Below, piece after piece: positions 1-7,079 of a DNA stretch of 25,687 bases. Source of the stretch: JAIMBK01 sp040755975 (GTDB lineage: Bacteria > Bacillota > Desulfotomaculia > Desulfotomaculales > Nap2-2B); contig JBFLZY010000038.1 in the NCBI GenBank assembly GCA_040755975.1, positions 1 to 25,687 of the forward strand, written 5' to 3'. A model generated the notes under the pieces. That model was given only the letters and a program-made list of their open reading frames with translations. It did not search any database and had not been told where the DNA came from. Position 1 is the stretch's first letter; every line of letters begins with the position of its first letter. The translations under genes and the position numbers were made by a program.

Positions 1-178
1 AACCGGTTCCCGGCAGGAAAGTCAACAAGGAATACAGGCTGCCCAGGCCCGCGGCCAGCGCCAGCCGGAAAGCGCAAGTGCGCGCGTTGCTCAGGCGGCC
101 CGCCGACCACAGGATAAGGTAATTCATGAGCAGGTTGCCTAAAAAAACCTGGTCGAGGTAAACCACGTACCCAGCCAC
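1..178 (-). CDS. spoIIGA: Sporulation sigma-E processing peptidase SpoIIGA, N-terminal part
   Basis: SpoIIGA is the membrane aspartic protease that cleaves pro-sigma-E in the mother cell at the onset of sporulation. Only about 59 N-terminal codons lie in the window; the gene runs off the left edge. The reading begins at a GTG (178-176) with a GGGG about 9 nt upstream and gives MAGYVVYLDQVFLGNLLMNY, then a segment rich in Leu and Ala ending SLYSLLTFLPGTG. The xVYLDxxFLxNxLMxY opening and two hydrophobic segments joined by a short basic stretch (GRLSNARTCAFR) match the start of the five-helix membrane domain of the family. Its position just downstream of ftsZ is the standard place for spoIIGA-sigE-sigG in Firmicutes. 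An in-frame TTG three codons upstream is an alternative start. The catalytic Asp lies outside the window. Confidence 0.88.
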   Translation of the reverse strand, partial: MAGYVVYLDQVFLGNLLMNYLILWSAGRLSNARTCAFRLALAAGLGSLYSLLTFLPGTG

Positions 179-220
179 GGGCGCCAACCCCAAAAAAGCC
201 GGTCAGAGAATTCCCCTACC

Positions 221-252
221 ATTATATGGCCGGCTTAATCACTTTATGACAA
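221..252 (-). promoter_or_regulatory. Candidate long-spacer promoter of spoIIGA
   Basis: On the minus strand a perfect TATAAT (226-221) lies about 43 nt before the spoIIGA start, with TTGTCA (252-247) separated from it by 20 bp. A second -35-like TTGACT lies at 278-273. In Bacillus subtilis the spoIIG promoter is a sigma-A promoter with an abnormally long spacer (22 bp) that needs Spo0A~P. The layout here resembles that. TGTCATA-like sequences at about 246-251 (minus) and 288-294 (plus) loosely resemble 0A boxes (TGTCGAA) but are not exact. Assignment to Spo0A is inference. Confidence 0.5.
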
Positions 253-357
253 TACTACAAATGCTTAGCACTAGTCAATGTTATATATGTCATAATATGG
301 TACCAAAGGGAATTTTATTCTGAGGTATTTCGAGGAGGAACCCGGCAAGAGGGAAAA

Positions 358-579
358 CTTAAATATTCAGTGAAACAGCTTGCTTTGGGGAGGGGCTTGC
401 GTTGTCGTTGCCGCGAACGACTTGCGTAGCGCCGGTAACAGCACCCATCAAAACATTGCCATGCCGCCTTTGCAGCGCCGCTAGTCCGGTCCGAAGCAAG
501 CCGTGGTGCGCATCTTACGCGAAGCATCGGAGTGAGCTTAGGACAACGCAAGCCCCGGCGGGTTAACTGATTGCTAAAA
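358..579 (-). mobile_element. MITE-like element family A, copy A1 (internally deleted, inverted)
   Basis: This 222-bp non-coding copy reads in reverse relative to A2 (18301-18619) and A3 (20916-21229). Its ends carry the family termini (TTAAATATTCAGTGAAACAG on the plus strand at the left, and the complement of TTAACCCGCCGGGGCTTGCG at the right). The subterminal inverted repeat GGGGCTTGCGTTGTC is present at both ends. Compared with A2 and A3 it lacks roughly 95 bp of the middle, including the right internal stem arm, with the junction near the sequence AATGTTTTGATGGGTGCTG (minus strand). No target duplication is visible (GGAAAA to the left, GGGGGC to the right), consistent with an older or rearranged copy. 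It lies in the gap between ftsZ and spoIIGA. Confidence 0.82.
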
Positions 580-854
580 GGGGGCGACAACGCGAAAGGT
601 ATCACCTGCGGACATGACATGGGAAGAACGGAGGTCGCCGCGGGGAGGCAAAAAGCGGGCTATTACCGTCAGCCAAAAAAGGCCGGGAGGCACGCACCAC
701 GCAAAGACGCAAAACGCGCCCCCACCCCTCCCGGCCCCGGCACTTAAGCCCTCTTTGCCCGTTACCTGTTCGAAGGGCCACGTAGTGCTCAGCCAGGTGC
801 CGGGCCCGCCTGGAGCACCGGGGCGACGCTGAACACATTAACTTTGTGTTTTGA
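580..854. other. Non-coding gap downstream of ftsZ with one long-arm inverted repeat
   Basis: No convincing gene is seen here. A short open frame at 614-832 is rich in Pro, Arg and Gly and has no SD or recognisable motif. The notable structure is a perfect 10-bp inverted repeat GGCCGGGAGG (681-690) / CCTCCCGGCC (727-736) with a 36-nt loop. The loop contains ACCACGCAAAGACGCAAA, a short sequence of the kind found between genes in many bacteria. A T-tract typical of an intrinsic terminator is not present, so the end of the ftsZ transcript is unresolved. Confidence 0.5.
681..736. repeat. 10-bp perfect inverted repeat downstream of ftsZ
   Basis: GGCCGGGAGG and CCTCCCGGCC are exact reverse complements flanking 36 nt. 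In RNA this would form a stable GC-rich stem about 120 nt past the ftsZ stop codon. It could stabilise the 3' end of the ftsZ mRNA or slow transcription, but there is no following U-run on the minus strand. Confidence 0.45.
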
Positions 855-1904
855 CTACCGGCGCCGTAAGAAGGCCGGAATATCCAGTTCGTCGTGGCTG
901 CTGAAGGACTTAATCTCCAGTTCCGTTTTCGGGCGTTCCTTGCGGATCGTCCGCTGGTCGAATCCCGTAGCAATCACGGTAACCCGCACCATCTCTTCCA
1001 TGGCTTCGTCAATTACCGCCCCGAAAATGATGTTGGCTTCGGGGTCGGCGGCCTGGGCGATAATTTCCGCCGCTTCGTTCACTTCAAAGAGGCCCAGGGA
1101 GGTCCCCCCGGTAATATTTAACAGGACGCCCTTCGCTCCCTCGATGGACGTTTCTAAAAGAGGGCTGGAAATGGCCATTTTGGCCGCCTCCGCGGCCCGG
1201 CCCTCGCCGCTGGCCACGCCAATCCCCATTAAAGCAGAACCCGTATCCTTCATGATCGTCTTCACGTCGGCAAAATCAAGGTTAATCAGCCCGGGTACCG
1301 CAATCAGGTCGGAGATGCCCTGCACCCCCTGCCGCAAAACGTCGTCGGCGATGCGGAACGCCTCGATGATGGAGGTGTGCTTATCAATCACCTGCAACAA
1401 ACGGTCGTTGGGAATGGTAATCAGCGTGTCCACCTTGCCCTTTAAGTTCTGGATGCCCGTCTCCGCCTGGCTCATCCGCTTGCGGCCCTCAAACGTGAAG
1501 GGCTTGGTGACCACGCCGACCGTCAGGGCGCCGACCTCTTTCGCCACTTCGGCCACCACCGGCGCCCCCCCGGTGCCGGTTCCTCCGCCCATCCCGGCCG
1601 TGACAAAAACCATGTCCGCCCCTTTGAGAGCCTGCAAGATCTCGTCCCGGCTCTCTTCGGCGGCCTTTTGGCCGATCTCGGGGATGCCCCCGGAACCAAG
1701 CCCTTTCGTCAACTTGGCCCCGATCTGGATTTTCAGGTTGCTCTGCACCAGCTGCAAAGCCTGGGCATCCGTATTTACGGCAATAAATTCCACCCCTCTT
1801 AAACCGGCCTGAATCATCCTGTTGACGGCATTATTTCCCCCGCCGCCGACACCGATAACTTTAATGCTGGCAAACTGATCGTTCTCCAGTTCAAAGTCGA
1901 GCAC
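855..1904 (-). CDS. ftsZ: Cell division GTPase FtsZ
   Basis: FtsZ is the tubulin homologue that polymerises with GTP into the Z ring. The 349-aa product starts MLDFELENDQFASIKVIGVG, with GGGGNNAVNRM near residue 20 and the tubulin signature GGGTGTG at 106-112. The T7-loop region contains NLDFADVKTIMKD. It ends DELDIPAFLRRR, the conserved C-terminal peptide that binds FtsA, SepF and other partners. The linker between the globular domain and this peptide is very short, about 15 to 20 residues. I chose the GTG at 1904 because a GGGGGG lies 9 nt upstream. A longer frame to 1964 would overlap ftsA and has no family counterpart. The start is 20 nt after the ftsA stop, so translation may be coupled to ftsA. 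Confidence 0.97.
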   Translation of the reverse strand: MLDFELENDQFASIKVIGVGGGGNNAVNRMIQAGLRGVEFIAVNTDAQALQLVQSNLKIQIGAKLTKGLGSGGIPEIGQKAAEESRDEILQALKGADMVFVTAGMGGGTGTGGAPVVAEVAKEVGALTVGVVTKPFTFEGRKRMSQAETGIQNLKGKVDTLITIPNDRLLQVIDKHTSIIEAFRIADDVLRQGVQGISDLIAVPGLINLDFADVKTIMKDTGSALMGIGVASGEGRAAEAAKMAISSPLLETSIEGAKGVLLNITGGTSLGLFEVNEAAEIIAQAADPEANIIFGAVIDEAMEEMVRVTVIATGFDQRTIRKERPKTELEIKSFSSHDELDIPAFLRRR

Positions 1905-1924
1905 GTCAAAATTCCCCCCGTTTC

Positions 1925-3001
1925 TCAATTTTGCTCGCCTGCCGTTAACCCCACGCTCGCGCACCAGGTAGGATCGGGAGCGGTTCCGGCGGGAAATCTA
2001 TTGACCCGGGGAGTTCCCACCCGCACGCAAACGCCGAAGTACTCCGCCGCCGCCTCCGGCAGCCCTTTCAGCAGGGCGCCCCCGCCTGTCAAAACAATCC
2101 CGCAGGGTAAAAGGTTATTGCGCACAATCTTCTCTTTCAACATGGCAAACATCTCTTCTATCCTGGCCCGGATTATCCCGACCGCCCCTTTATATTCCGG
2201 GCCGCCGTTTAACCCGACTTGCTTTTTCAGGCTTTCTGCCGAAGCCAGGGAAGTACCCAGGCCGATGGCAAGATCGGAGGTGACGTGGGCGCTGCCCACG
2301 GGAAGAACGTCCATTTGGAGAAGGACCCCGTTTCGAAAAACAGCCGCGCCCGTGGTGCTGCTCCCCAGGTCAAAGAGCGCAACCCCCAGTTGCTTCTCCG
2401 TCTCTCCCAGCGTAACCCCGGCGGCGGCCAGGACGTTAACCGTCAGCCGCGCTACCCTGATCCCCAGCATATCTAAAAAAGAAGTCAATTTATCAATCAA
2501 CTCCCGATCGGCGGTAACCACCTTCGCCCTGCACTCCAGGCAGCCGCCAACCAGGCCGATGGGAAGCTTTGCCGTGACCAGGCCGTCCAGCCAAAACTCC
2601 TGGGGGACAACCTGAATTACCCGGCGGCCGGCGGGCAACTGTAAATTCCCGGCCATTTTTAACAAACTTTCCGGATCTTTTCTGCGGATCTCCCGCTTTT
2701 CTTTAAAAACTAACCTTGCCCGCCCGTCAAATACCTGGACGCCCCATCCGGATATCCCCAAACAAACCCTTTTGATCTTCGCCCGGGAAACGCCGGCGGC
2801 CTGGGCCAACGCTTCGGCAACGGAACGGGCGGCCGCCCGCGCGTCATATATTTCTCCCGGCGAGATCCCCGCCGCAGCGCTGGCGCCTGCGCCGGTGATC
2901 AGGCCCGGCCGGCTGGCACGGGCGACCACGACCTTGATCAGCGCGCTGCCCACGTCCAGACCGGCCACCACATCCGCCTCTTTCCGGATCGCGCCGCACA
3001 C
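1925..3001 (-). CDS. ftsA: Cell division protein FtsA (lacks the C-terminal membrane anchor)
   Basis: FtsA is an actin-like ATPase that tethers and organises FtsZ at the membrane. Visible motifs are phosphate-1 GLDVGSALIKVV (14-25), phosphate-2 ALFDLGSSTTGAAVF (208-222) and the adenosine motif GIVLTGGGALLKGL (301-314). At 358 aa it is shorter than the usual 400 to 440. It ends PTWCASVGLTAGEQN, exactly where the ATPase core normally finishes, with no linker or amphipathic C-terminal helix. The start is uncertain. The GTG at 3001 directly abuts a GGGAGG, which is too close for an SD; a GTG at 2971 (giving MVAGLDVGS) has AGAGG 5 nt upstream and is a good alternative. It sits between sbp and ftsZ. 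PilM-like proteins share the fold, but the context favours FtsA. Confidence 0.88.
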   Translation of the reverse strand: MCGAIRKEADVVAGLDVGSALIKVVVARASRPGLITGAGASAAAGISPGEIYDARAAARSVAEALAQAAGVSRAKIKRVCLGISGWGVQVFDGRARLVFKEKREIRRKDPESLLKMAGNLQLPAGRRVIQVVPQEFWLDGLVTAKLPIGLVGGCLECRAKVVTADRELIDKLTSFLDMLGIRVARLTVNVLAAAGVTLGETEKQLGVALFDLGSSTTGAAVFRNGVLLQMDVLPVGSAHVTSDLAIGLGTSLASAESLKKQVGLNGGPEYKGAVGIIRARIEEMFAMLKEKIVRNNLLPCGIVLTGGGALLKGLPEAAAEYFGVCVRVGTPRVNRFPAGTAPDPTWCASVGLTAGEQN

Positions 3002-3015
3002 CTCCCGATGCTTTA

Positions 3016-3046
3016 AATATTCAACGAAAAGGTTAATTTCACCTTT
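3016..3046 (-). promoter_or_regulatory. Sigma-H-like promoter before ftsA
   Basis: The minus strand reads AAAGGTGAA (3046-3038), 12 nt, then GTTGAATATT (3025-3016). The second block fits the sigma-H -10 form RnnGAATWW exactly. The first block fits RnAGGAWWW with two mismatches, and the 12-nt spacing is normal for sigma-H. In B. subtilis the ftsAZ operon has a sigma-H promoter (P2) at the same position, used at the onset of sporulation. A 7-bp hairpin AAAAGGT/ACCTTTT overlaps the site. If used, transcription would start near 3010, which supports the downstream GTG at 2971 as the ftsA start. Confidence 0.5.
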
Positions 3047-3056
3047 TCTTCCGCTT

Positions 3057-3398
3057 TTATTTTTTCAACAGGTGGCGCCGGATGATGGCCAGGTTTTGAA
3101 ACAAACGCACACCGAAGGCGACCACCGCCGCCAGGTACAGGTCGATGCCCAGGCGCTCGCCGGCAAAAGCCAGGCCGGCGGCCAAAAGCGCGTTGCTGAA
3201 AAACCCGGTAATAAAAATGGTGTTGTCAAAAGTATCCTCCATCCCGGCCCGGATCCCCCCGAAAATCGAATCCAGGGCGGCCAGGGCCGCCACCGACAGG
3301 TACTTCGCGTAGGCGCCGGGGAGCAGCAGCGGTACATTCAAGCCGATCAACACACCCAGGGCTAAACCAAATAGGGCCAACCAGAATCCCAACCACAT
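3057..3398 (-). CDS. sbp: Small basic membrane protein Sbp (DUF1290)
   Basis: This 113-aa protein starts MWLGFWLALFGLALGVLIGL and has three hydrophobic segments (about 1-28, 60-76 and 84-102) with a basic end RRHLLKK. The internal FGGIRAGMEDTFDNTIFITG block is characteristic of the DUF1290/small basic protein family. Members are found in Gram-positive dcw clusters between DUF881 genes and ftsA or ftsZ, as here; their biochemical role is not established. The ATG at 3398 has an AGGG about 7 nt upstream. The upstream DUF881 gene stops only 9 nt before, so the genes are probably co-translated. Confidence 0.85.
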   Translation of the reverse strand: MWLGFWLALFGLALGVLIGLNVPLLLPGAYAKYLSVAALAALDSIFGGIRAGMEDTFDNTIFITGFFSNALLAAGLAFAGERLGIDLYLAAVVAFGVRLFQNLAIIRRHLLKK

Positions 3399-3407
3399 AG
3401 TTTCCCT

Positions 3408-4154
3408 TCACCTGCTTTGCACTGGTTTCGCGTAAGTATGCTGGCGCGTACCGGTATAGGCGGGCACCGTTAATTTATCGTGCGGCTGGATCTCTACGCG
3501 TACGCCCAGATCTTTTAAATATTCGACCACCCCGCCGGGGATGCTCAAAGCAGCCTGCAGGTGGTCGGTCTTCCCGATGGCCAGAACGTGATACGGCGGC
3601 ACTATCCGGGTAAGGTTAACGTTGATAAAGGGGGCGGCAAAGCGTATTTCGCTGGTGGCTACAATCCTCTGCCCGTTAATCGAGACGGCCTCCGCGCCGG
3701 CGCCGCGCAACTCATTGACTATGCGCAGCAAATCCTCATCGCGGATCACGTATAAACTGGCCGGCCTGCCGGTTTTCGGCAGCAGGGGAGGGTTGTCCAG
3801 GGTAATTTCAATCCCGGGTCCGCTTACCGCCGTCAGGCCGGCGGCGATCTTTGCTTTCGTCAGCTCGCCCGCCATCGCCGCCAGCGCTTGCTGCTGCCCC
3901 TTGGTGGCCTGGAGGAGCTTTGCCTCCAGGTCGCTCACTTCGCTCTGCAGCCGGGATATTTCCGCATCCAGCTGGTGCAGTTCCGTGGCCAGTTCCTGGG
4001 CCCTCCCGGCGGGCACGCCCTGCTCGATCCGGCTGGATACCCGAAACTGGAAGGTCAGCAGCAACCCCGTAACCAGCGCAACCAGGGTGATGGAGATGTA
4101 CATGGGCCACCGCACCGGTGCTCCCTCCCGAAAATAGATTAACCGCAAAGGCAA
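3408..4154 (-). CDS. DUF881 protein, second of a tandem pair
   Basis: The product has one N-terminal membrane helix (about 18-36, SITLVALVTGLLLTFQFRV), a coiled-coil segment (about 45-100) and a DUF881 domain beginning GLTAVSGPGIEITLDNPP and ending DKLTVPAYTG. This is the architecture of YlxW/YlxX proteins encoded between divIB and ftsZ in Firmicutes. It is predicted to be extracytoplasmic, and its molecular function is unknown. It is a paralogue of the neighbour at 4177-4932; both share LLLTFQFR, a VSGPG(I/V)E(I/V)TL motif, NGQR, ATSEIR and TVPAYTG/TIPAYTG. The start is uncertain. The TTG at 4154 has no SD. A GTG at 4115 has GGGAGG 8 nt upstream but would drop FREGAPVR, which is conserved in the paralogue. 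Confidence 0.82.
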   Translation of the reverse strand: MPLRLIYFREGAPVRWPMYISITLVALVTGLLLTFQFRVSSRIEQGVPAGRAQELATELHQLDAEISRLQSEVSDLEAKLLQATKGQQQALAAMAGELTKAKIAAGLTAVSGPGIEITLDNPPLLPKTGRPASLYVIRDEDLLRIVNELRGAGAEAVSINGQRIVATSEIRFAAPFINVNLTRIVPPYHVLAIGKTDHLQAALSIPGGVVEYLKDLGVRVEIQPHDKLTVPAYTGTRQHTYAKPVQSR

Positions 4155-4176
4155 ATAAAGTATTCAGGAACACCCC

Positions 4177-4932
4177 TTACGAGGGGCTCTCCTGCTTGTC
4201 CGCCGGGGCGGCTACCGGGGCGGCGTAATCAAACCTGATGCTCCCGGTGTAAGCGGGAATCGTTAAGTTATCGACCCGCCGCACCGCCACCTGGATGCCC
4301 CAAAATTTCAACTGTTCGATTATGCCCCCCCGCATTTGCAGAGAATTAATCATGTTATCTTGATTCCCAATCGCGCTGATCACAAAAGGCGGGGTCAGCC
4401 GGTAGCTTTTATTGGTCAGGATAGTCGGGCCGACACAGCGGATTTCGCTGGTAGCCAGCAGGCGCTGGCCGTTAATGGCCAGGGCTTCCGCGCCGGCGGC
4501 CCGCAGCTCATTCAGAACGTTTAAGACATCCTCGTCGTGCAAAACATATAAGTTGGGGTTTTCGCCCGGCTGGATAACCAGGTTGCTGTCGTTTAAAGTT
4601 ACTTCCACGCCCGGCCCGGAAACGGCCATCAAGCCGGCCTCAATGCGCGCCTTATCCAGTTCTTCCTTTAAAGGGCCCAACTGCTGGCCAGCGGCGATCC
4701 GGTCCAGCTGGGCGCGCAATTCACTGACCCGCTTTTTTAAAGCGTCCCGTTCCTGCCGCGACTGATTGACCTGCTCAGCCAGGGCCTGTTTTTGCTGGAC
4801 CGCAGGGGAGCGGACCACGTCCCTGGTAATCCGGAATTGAAATGTCAATAAAAGACTGATCGCCAGCCCCGCCAGAAACAGGACGAAGTGATAGCTTCTT
4901 ACCCGCAACGGCGCTTCCCTCCAAAATGTCAT
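4177..4932 (-). CDS. DUF881 protein, first of a tandem pair
   Basis: This 251-aa membrane-anchored protein has an N-terminal helix (about 14-33, FVLFLAGLAISLLLTFQFRI), a charged coiled coil (about 45-95) and a DUF881 domain from GLMAVSGPGVEVTLNDS to NLTIPAYTGSIRFDY. The ATG at 4932 overlaps the divIB stop codon in an ATGA arrangement, so translational coupling is likely. It lies 22 nt before the second DUF881 gene, to which it is clearly related along its whole length, indicating a local duplication. Such pairs are known in clostridial and actinobacterial dcw regions. A role in division or envelope assembly is inferred from the location only. Confidence 0.85.
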   Translation of the reverse strand: MTFWREAPLRVRSYHFVLFLAGLAISLLLTFQFRITRDVVRSPAVQQKQALAEQVNQSRQERDALKKRVSELRAQLDRIAAGQQLGPLKEELDKARIEAGLMAVSGPGVEVTLNDSNLVIQPGENPNLYVLHDEDVLNVLNELRAAGAEALAINGQRLLATSEIRCVGPTILTNKSYRLTPPFVISAIGNQDNMINSLQMRGGIIEQLKFWGIQVAVRRVDNLTIPAYTGSIRFDYAAPVAAPADKQESPS

Positions 4933-5636
4933 TTGAGCTTAACTACCGGCGAACCGGGCAGGGAAAGGTCGATGTAAGCAATCTGCTTGCCCTGCAGTTC
5001 TTTTAAAACCTGCACCAGGAGCGCGCCTTTTTTCGACACGTTTTCAGGGTAACCCAGGTGGCACTGGATTCCCTGCAGGGTATACAGGGTGACCCGGCCG
5101 TTTTTATCCAGGCCGGCTTCCGACAAATTATCCACCAGTTCGGCGGGAAGGTTTTGAATTACCCCCAAAACAACGGCCAGGTTCCGATCCTGGATGGGCT
5201 GACCAGCCGGCGGGACCGCCGCCGTTATGCCGGTAACCACCGGCAGGCCCTTTTCACCGGCCCGGGCCTTGCGCAGGTAAACCCCGTCCCCGTCGACGGC
5301 AATAAATCCGTCTTTAACCGGCAGAAGAGCAACGGGTTCTCTTTCTATTACCTTGATGACGATCCGCCCGGGGAAATCCCGGCGTACTTCCGCCTCCTTG
5401 ACCACCGGCAACATCTGAATCTGGGCGGCGGCCCGGCGCAAGTTAACCTTAAAGATATTGGCGCCTGCGGTTATCCCCGATTGAGCGATAACTTTTTCAG
5501 GGGTCAATTCCTGATTGCCCTCAACCCTGATCTCCCGGACGGCAAATAAGGGAGAAACCAAAAGAACAAACGCCGCCAGGGGAATAACCAAAATAAAAAA
5601 AATTGACTCGGCGAGATTCAGCTTCTGTTTTCCCAT
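4929..5636 (-). CDS. divIB: Cell division protein DivIB/FtsQ
   Basis: DivIB/FtsQ is a bitopic divisome protein that, with FtsL and DivIC/FtsB, regulates septal wall synthesis. The 235-aa product has a short cytoplasmic N-terminus (MGKQKLNLAES), one membrane helix (about 11-31) and a POTRA domain starting AVREIRVEGNQELTPEKVI (about 32-100). The beta domain includes FPGRIVIKVIEREPVA and FIAVDGDGVYL and ends SLPGSPVVKLK. The cytoplasmic tail is much shorter than in many Bacilli. The ATG at 5636 has an AGGGA about 7 nt upstream. The 160-nt gap before it contains a strong promoter candidate (5694-5722), so divIB probably begins a sub-operon leading to ftsZ. Confidence 0.92.
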   Translation of the reverse strand: MGKQKLNLAESIFFILVIPLAAFVLLVSPLFAVREIRVEGNQELTPEKVIAQSGITAGANIFKVNLRRAAAQIQMLPVVKEAEVRRDFPGRIVIKVIEREPVALLPVKDGFIAVDGDGVYLRKARAGEKGLPVVTGITAAVPPAGQPIQDRNLAVVLGVIQNLPAELVDNLSEAGLDKNGRVTLYTLQGIQCHLGYPENVSKKGALLVQVLKELQGKQIAYIDLSLPGSPVVKLK

Positions 5637-5693
5637 ATTGTTCCCTGTTTAAGCGCAAATACCTCAGCCATTTTTATCCATAATCACCTTATA

Positions 5694-5722
5694 ATTATAT
5701 CAATTAGTCAAATGCTTGTCCA
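5694..5722 (-). promoter_or_regulatory. Sigma-A-type promoter before divIB
   Basis: On the minus strand TGGACA (5722-5717) and TATAAT (5699-5694) are separated by 17 bp, matching the housekeeping consensus at 11 of 12 positions. It lies about 58 nt upstream of the divIB start and downstream of the murA stop, in an AT-rich pocket of a GC-rich region. It would drive divIB-DUF881-DUF881-sbp-ftsA-ftsZ independently of the mur genes. Confidence 0.72.
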
Positions 5723-5767
5723 AGGGAAAAATTTGATAATCATTTAAAGAGACATAAAGGGAGGGAG

Positions 5768-5791
5768 AGGCACTTAGTGAAAGCAGTGCCT
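5768..5791 (-). terminator. Hairpin after murA, possible weak terminator
   Basis: AGGCACT and AGTGCCT form a perfect 7-bp stem with a 10-nt loop beginning 9 nt past the murA stop. On the minus strand it is followed by CTCCCTCCCTTT, not a clean U-run, so it may only attenuate or protect the 3' end. Together with the promoter at 5694-5722 it marks a plausible transcription boundary between murA and divIB. Confidence 0.45.
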
Positions 5792-5799
5792 TTGCGCCT

Positions 5800-7053
5800 T
5801 CAGCTCCTGATCCGCATAATCCGGGCACCCAGGGCGTTGTAATTCTGCTCGATCCGCTCGTAGCCGCGGTCGACGTGTTCGACCCCTTCCAGCAGGGTGC
5901 CGTTTTCAGCCGCCAGGCCCGCCAGCACCAGGGCCGCCCCGGCGCGCAAGTCACTGGCTTCCACCGGCGCCCCGTGCAGCTTCTTTTTTCCCTTGATAAT
6001 GGCCGTCTGGCCCTCCACCTTGATTTCCGCGCCCATCCGCCGCAGTTCGCTGACGTGCTTAAACCTGTTTTCGAAAATTGTTTCCGTAATTATGCTGGTG
6101 CCCTCCGCCAGGGCCAGCAAAGCCATCATCTGCGGCTGCAGGTCGGTCGGAAAGCCCGGGTGAGGCATGGTCTTCAAATCTACGGCCTGCGGTCTTTCCG
6201 GACCCCGGACGCGGACGTAGTCGTCGCCCGTTTCGATTTGGGCCCCGGTTTCGGTGAGCTTCGCCATCAAAGCCCTTAAATGCTCGGGAATGACGTTGGC
6301 GACCGTTACCTCCCCGCCCGTAATAGCCGCCGCGATCAGGTAGGTGCCCGCCTCGATCCGGTCCGGGATAATCTGGTGCTCGGCGGGGCGCAATTCGGCA
6401 ACACCTTCGATTCTGATCAGGTCCGTACCGGCCCCGGTAATTTTTGCCCCGAGGCAATTTAGAAAATTCTGCAGATCGACCACCTCCGGCTCCCGGGCGG
6501 CATTTCTAATCACCGTCACGCCCCGGGCCAGAACGGCGGCCATCATGATGTTCTCCGTGGCTCCTACGCTGGGAAAGTCCAGCTGAATCTCCGCACCGGT
6601 CAACCTTTTCGTCCGGGCGGTGATGTAGCCGAATGCTTCGTCTATTTCCACCCCTAAAGCGCGCAGCCCCTTTAAATGGAGGTTCATGGGCCGCGAGCCG
6701 ATGTTGCACCCTCCCGGCTGGGAAATTTTCGCTTCGCGAAAACGGCCCAGCAGAGGGCCCAAGACCAGATTCGAAGCCCGCATCCGCCGCATCAGGACTT
6801 CTTCTACTTCAACTGAATAAACGTTTGTGGCGTCAACCGTAATATTGGGGCCGTCCCGGGAAACTTTCGCCCCCAGCGAGGACAACACGTCGCACATGGT
6901 GGTTATATCCTGCAGGCGGGGTACGTCTTTAATCACGCTCTGCCCCGGGCACAGCAGGCAGGCCGCCAAAACAGGCAGGCCGGCGTTTTTGCTCCCGTTC
7001 ACCCGCGCCGTGCCGGTAAGACGCGTTCCCCCTAAAATCATCAGCCTATCCAC
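5800..7053 (-). CDS. murA: UDP-N-acetylglucosamine 1-carboxyvinyltransferase MurA
   Basis: MurA transfers enolpyruvate from PEP to UDP-GlcNAc, the first committed step of peptidoglycan synthesis in the cytoplasm. The 417-aa product begins MDRLMILGGTRLTG and carries the substrate-binding GSKNA (Lys22, Asn23 in this numbering). The catalytic Cys in QPGGCNIGSRP falls at 116, almost the E. coli position (115), so the enzyme is of the fosfomycin-sensitive Cys type. Further family blocks are DFPSVGATENIMMAA and HPGFPTDLQPQMMALL. I chose the GTG at 7053 because AAAGGTG lies 9 nt before it and it gives family numbering; a GTG at 7065 is possible but adds MWSA without an SD. It follows murB by 26 nt in the Gram-positive order murC-murB-murA. 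Confidence 0.96.
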   Translation of the reverse strand: MDRLMILGGTRLTGTARVNGSKNAGLPVLAACLLCPGQSVIKDVPRLQDITTMCDVLSSLGAKVSRDGPNITVDATNVYSVEVEEVLMRRMRASNLVLGPLLGRFREAKISQPGGCNIGSRPMNLHLKGLRALGVEIDEAFGYITARTKRLTGAEIQLDFPSVGATENIMMAAVLARGVTVIRNAAREPEVVDLQNFLNCLGAKITGAGTDLIRIEGVAELRPAEHQIIPDRIEAGTYLIAAAITGGEVTVANVIPEHLRALMAKLTETGAQIETGDDYVRVRGPERPQAVDLKTMPHPGFPTDLQPQMMALLALAEGTSIITETIFENRFKHVSELRRMGAEIKVEGQTAIIKGKKKLHGAPVEASDLRAGAALVLAGLAAENGTLLEGVEHVDRGYERIEQNYNALGARIMRIRS

Positions 7054-7079
7054 GGCAGACCACACCTTTCGTCCGATCC

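Noticed and set aside
614..832. Short plus-strand frame after ftsZ (72 codons)
   Set aside because: Pro/Arg/Gly-rich with no SD, and it spans a perfect inverted repeat; better explained as non-coding DNA.
844..1812. Plus-strand open frame antisense to ftsZ (322 codons)
   Set aside because: Ser/Pro-rich antisense translation without recognisable domains. ftsZ on the minus strand is certain.
1905..1964. Longer FtsZ start giving an Arg-rich N-terminal extension
   Set aside because: It would overlap the ftsA 3' end, has no SD and no family counterpart. The GTG at 1904 has a good SD.
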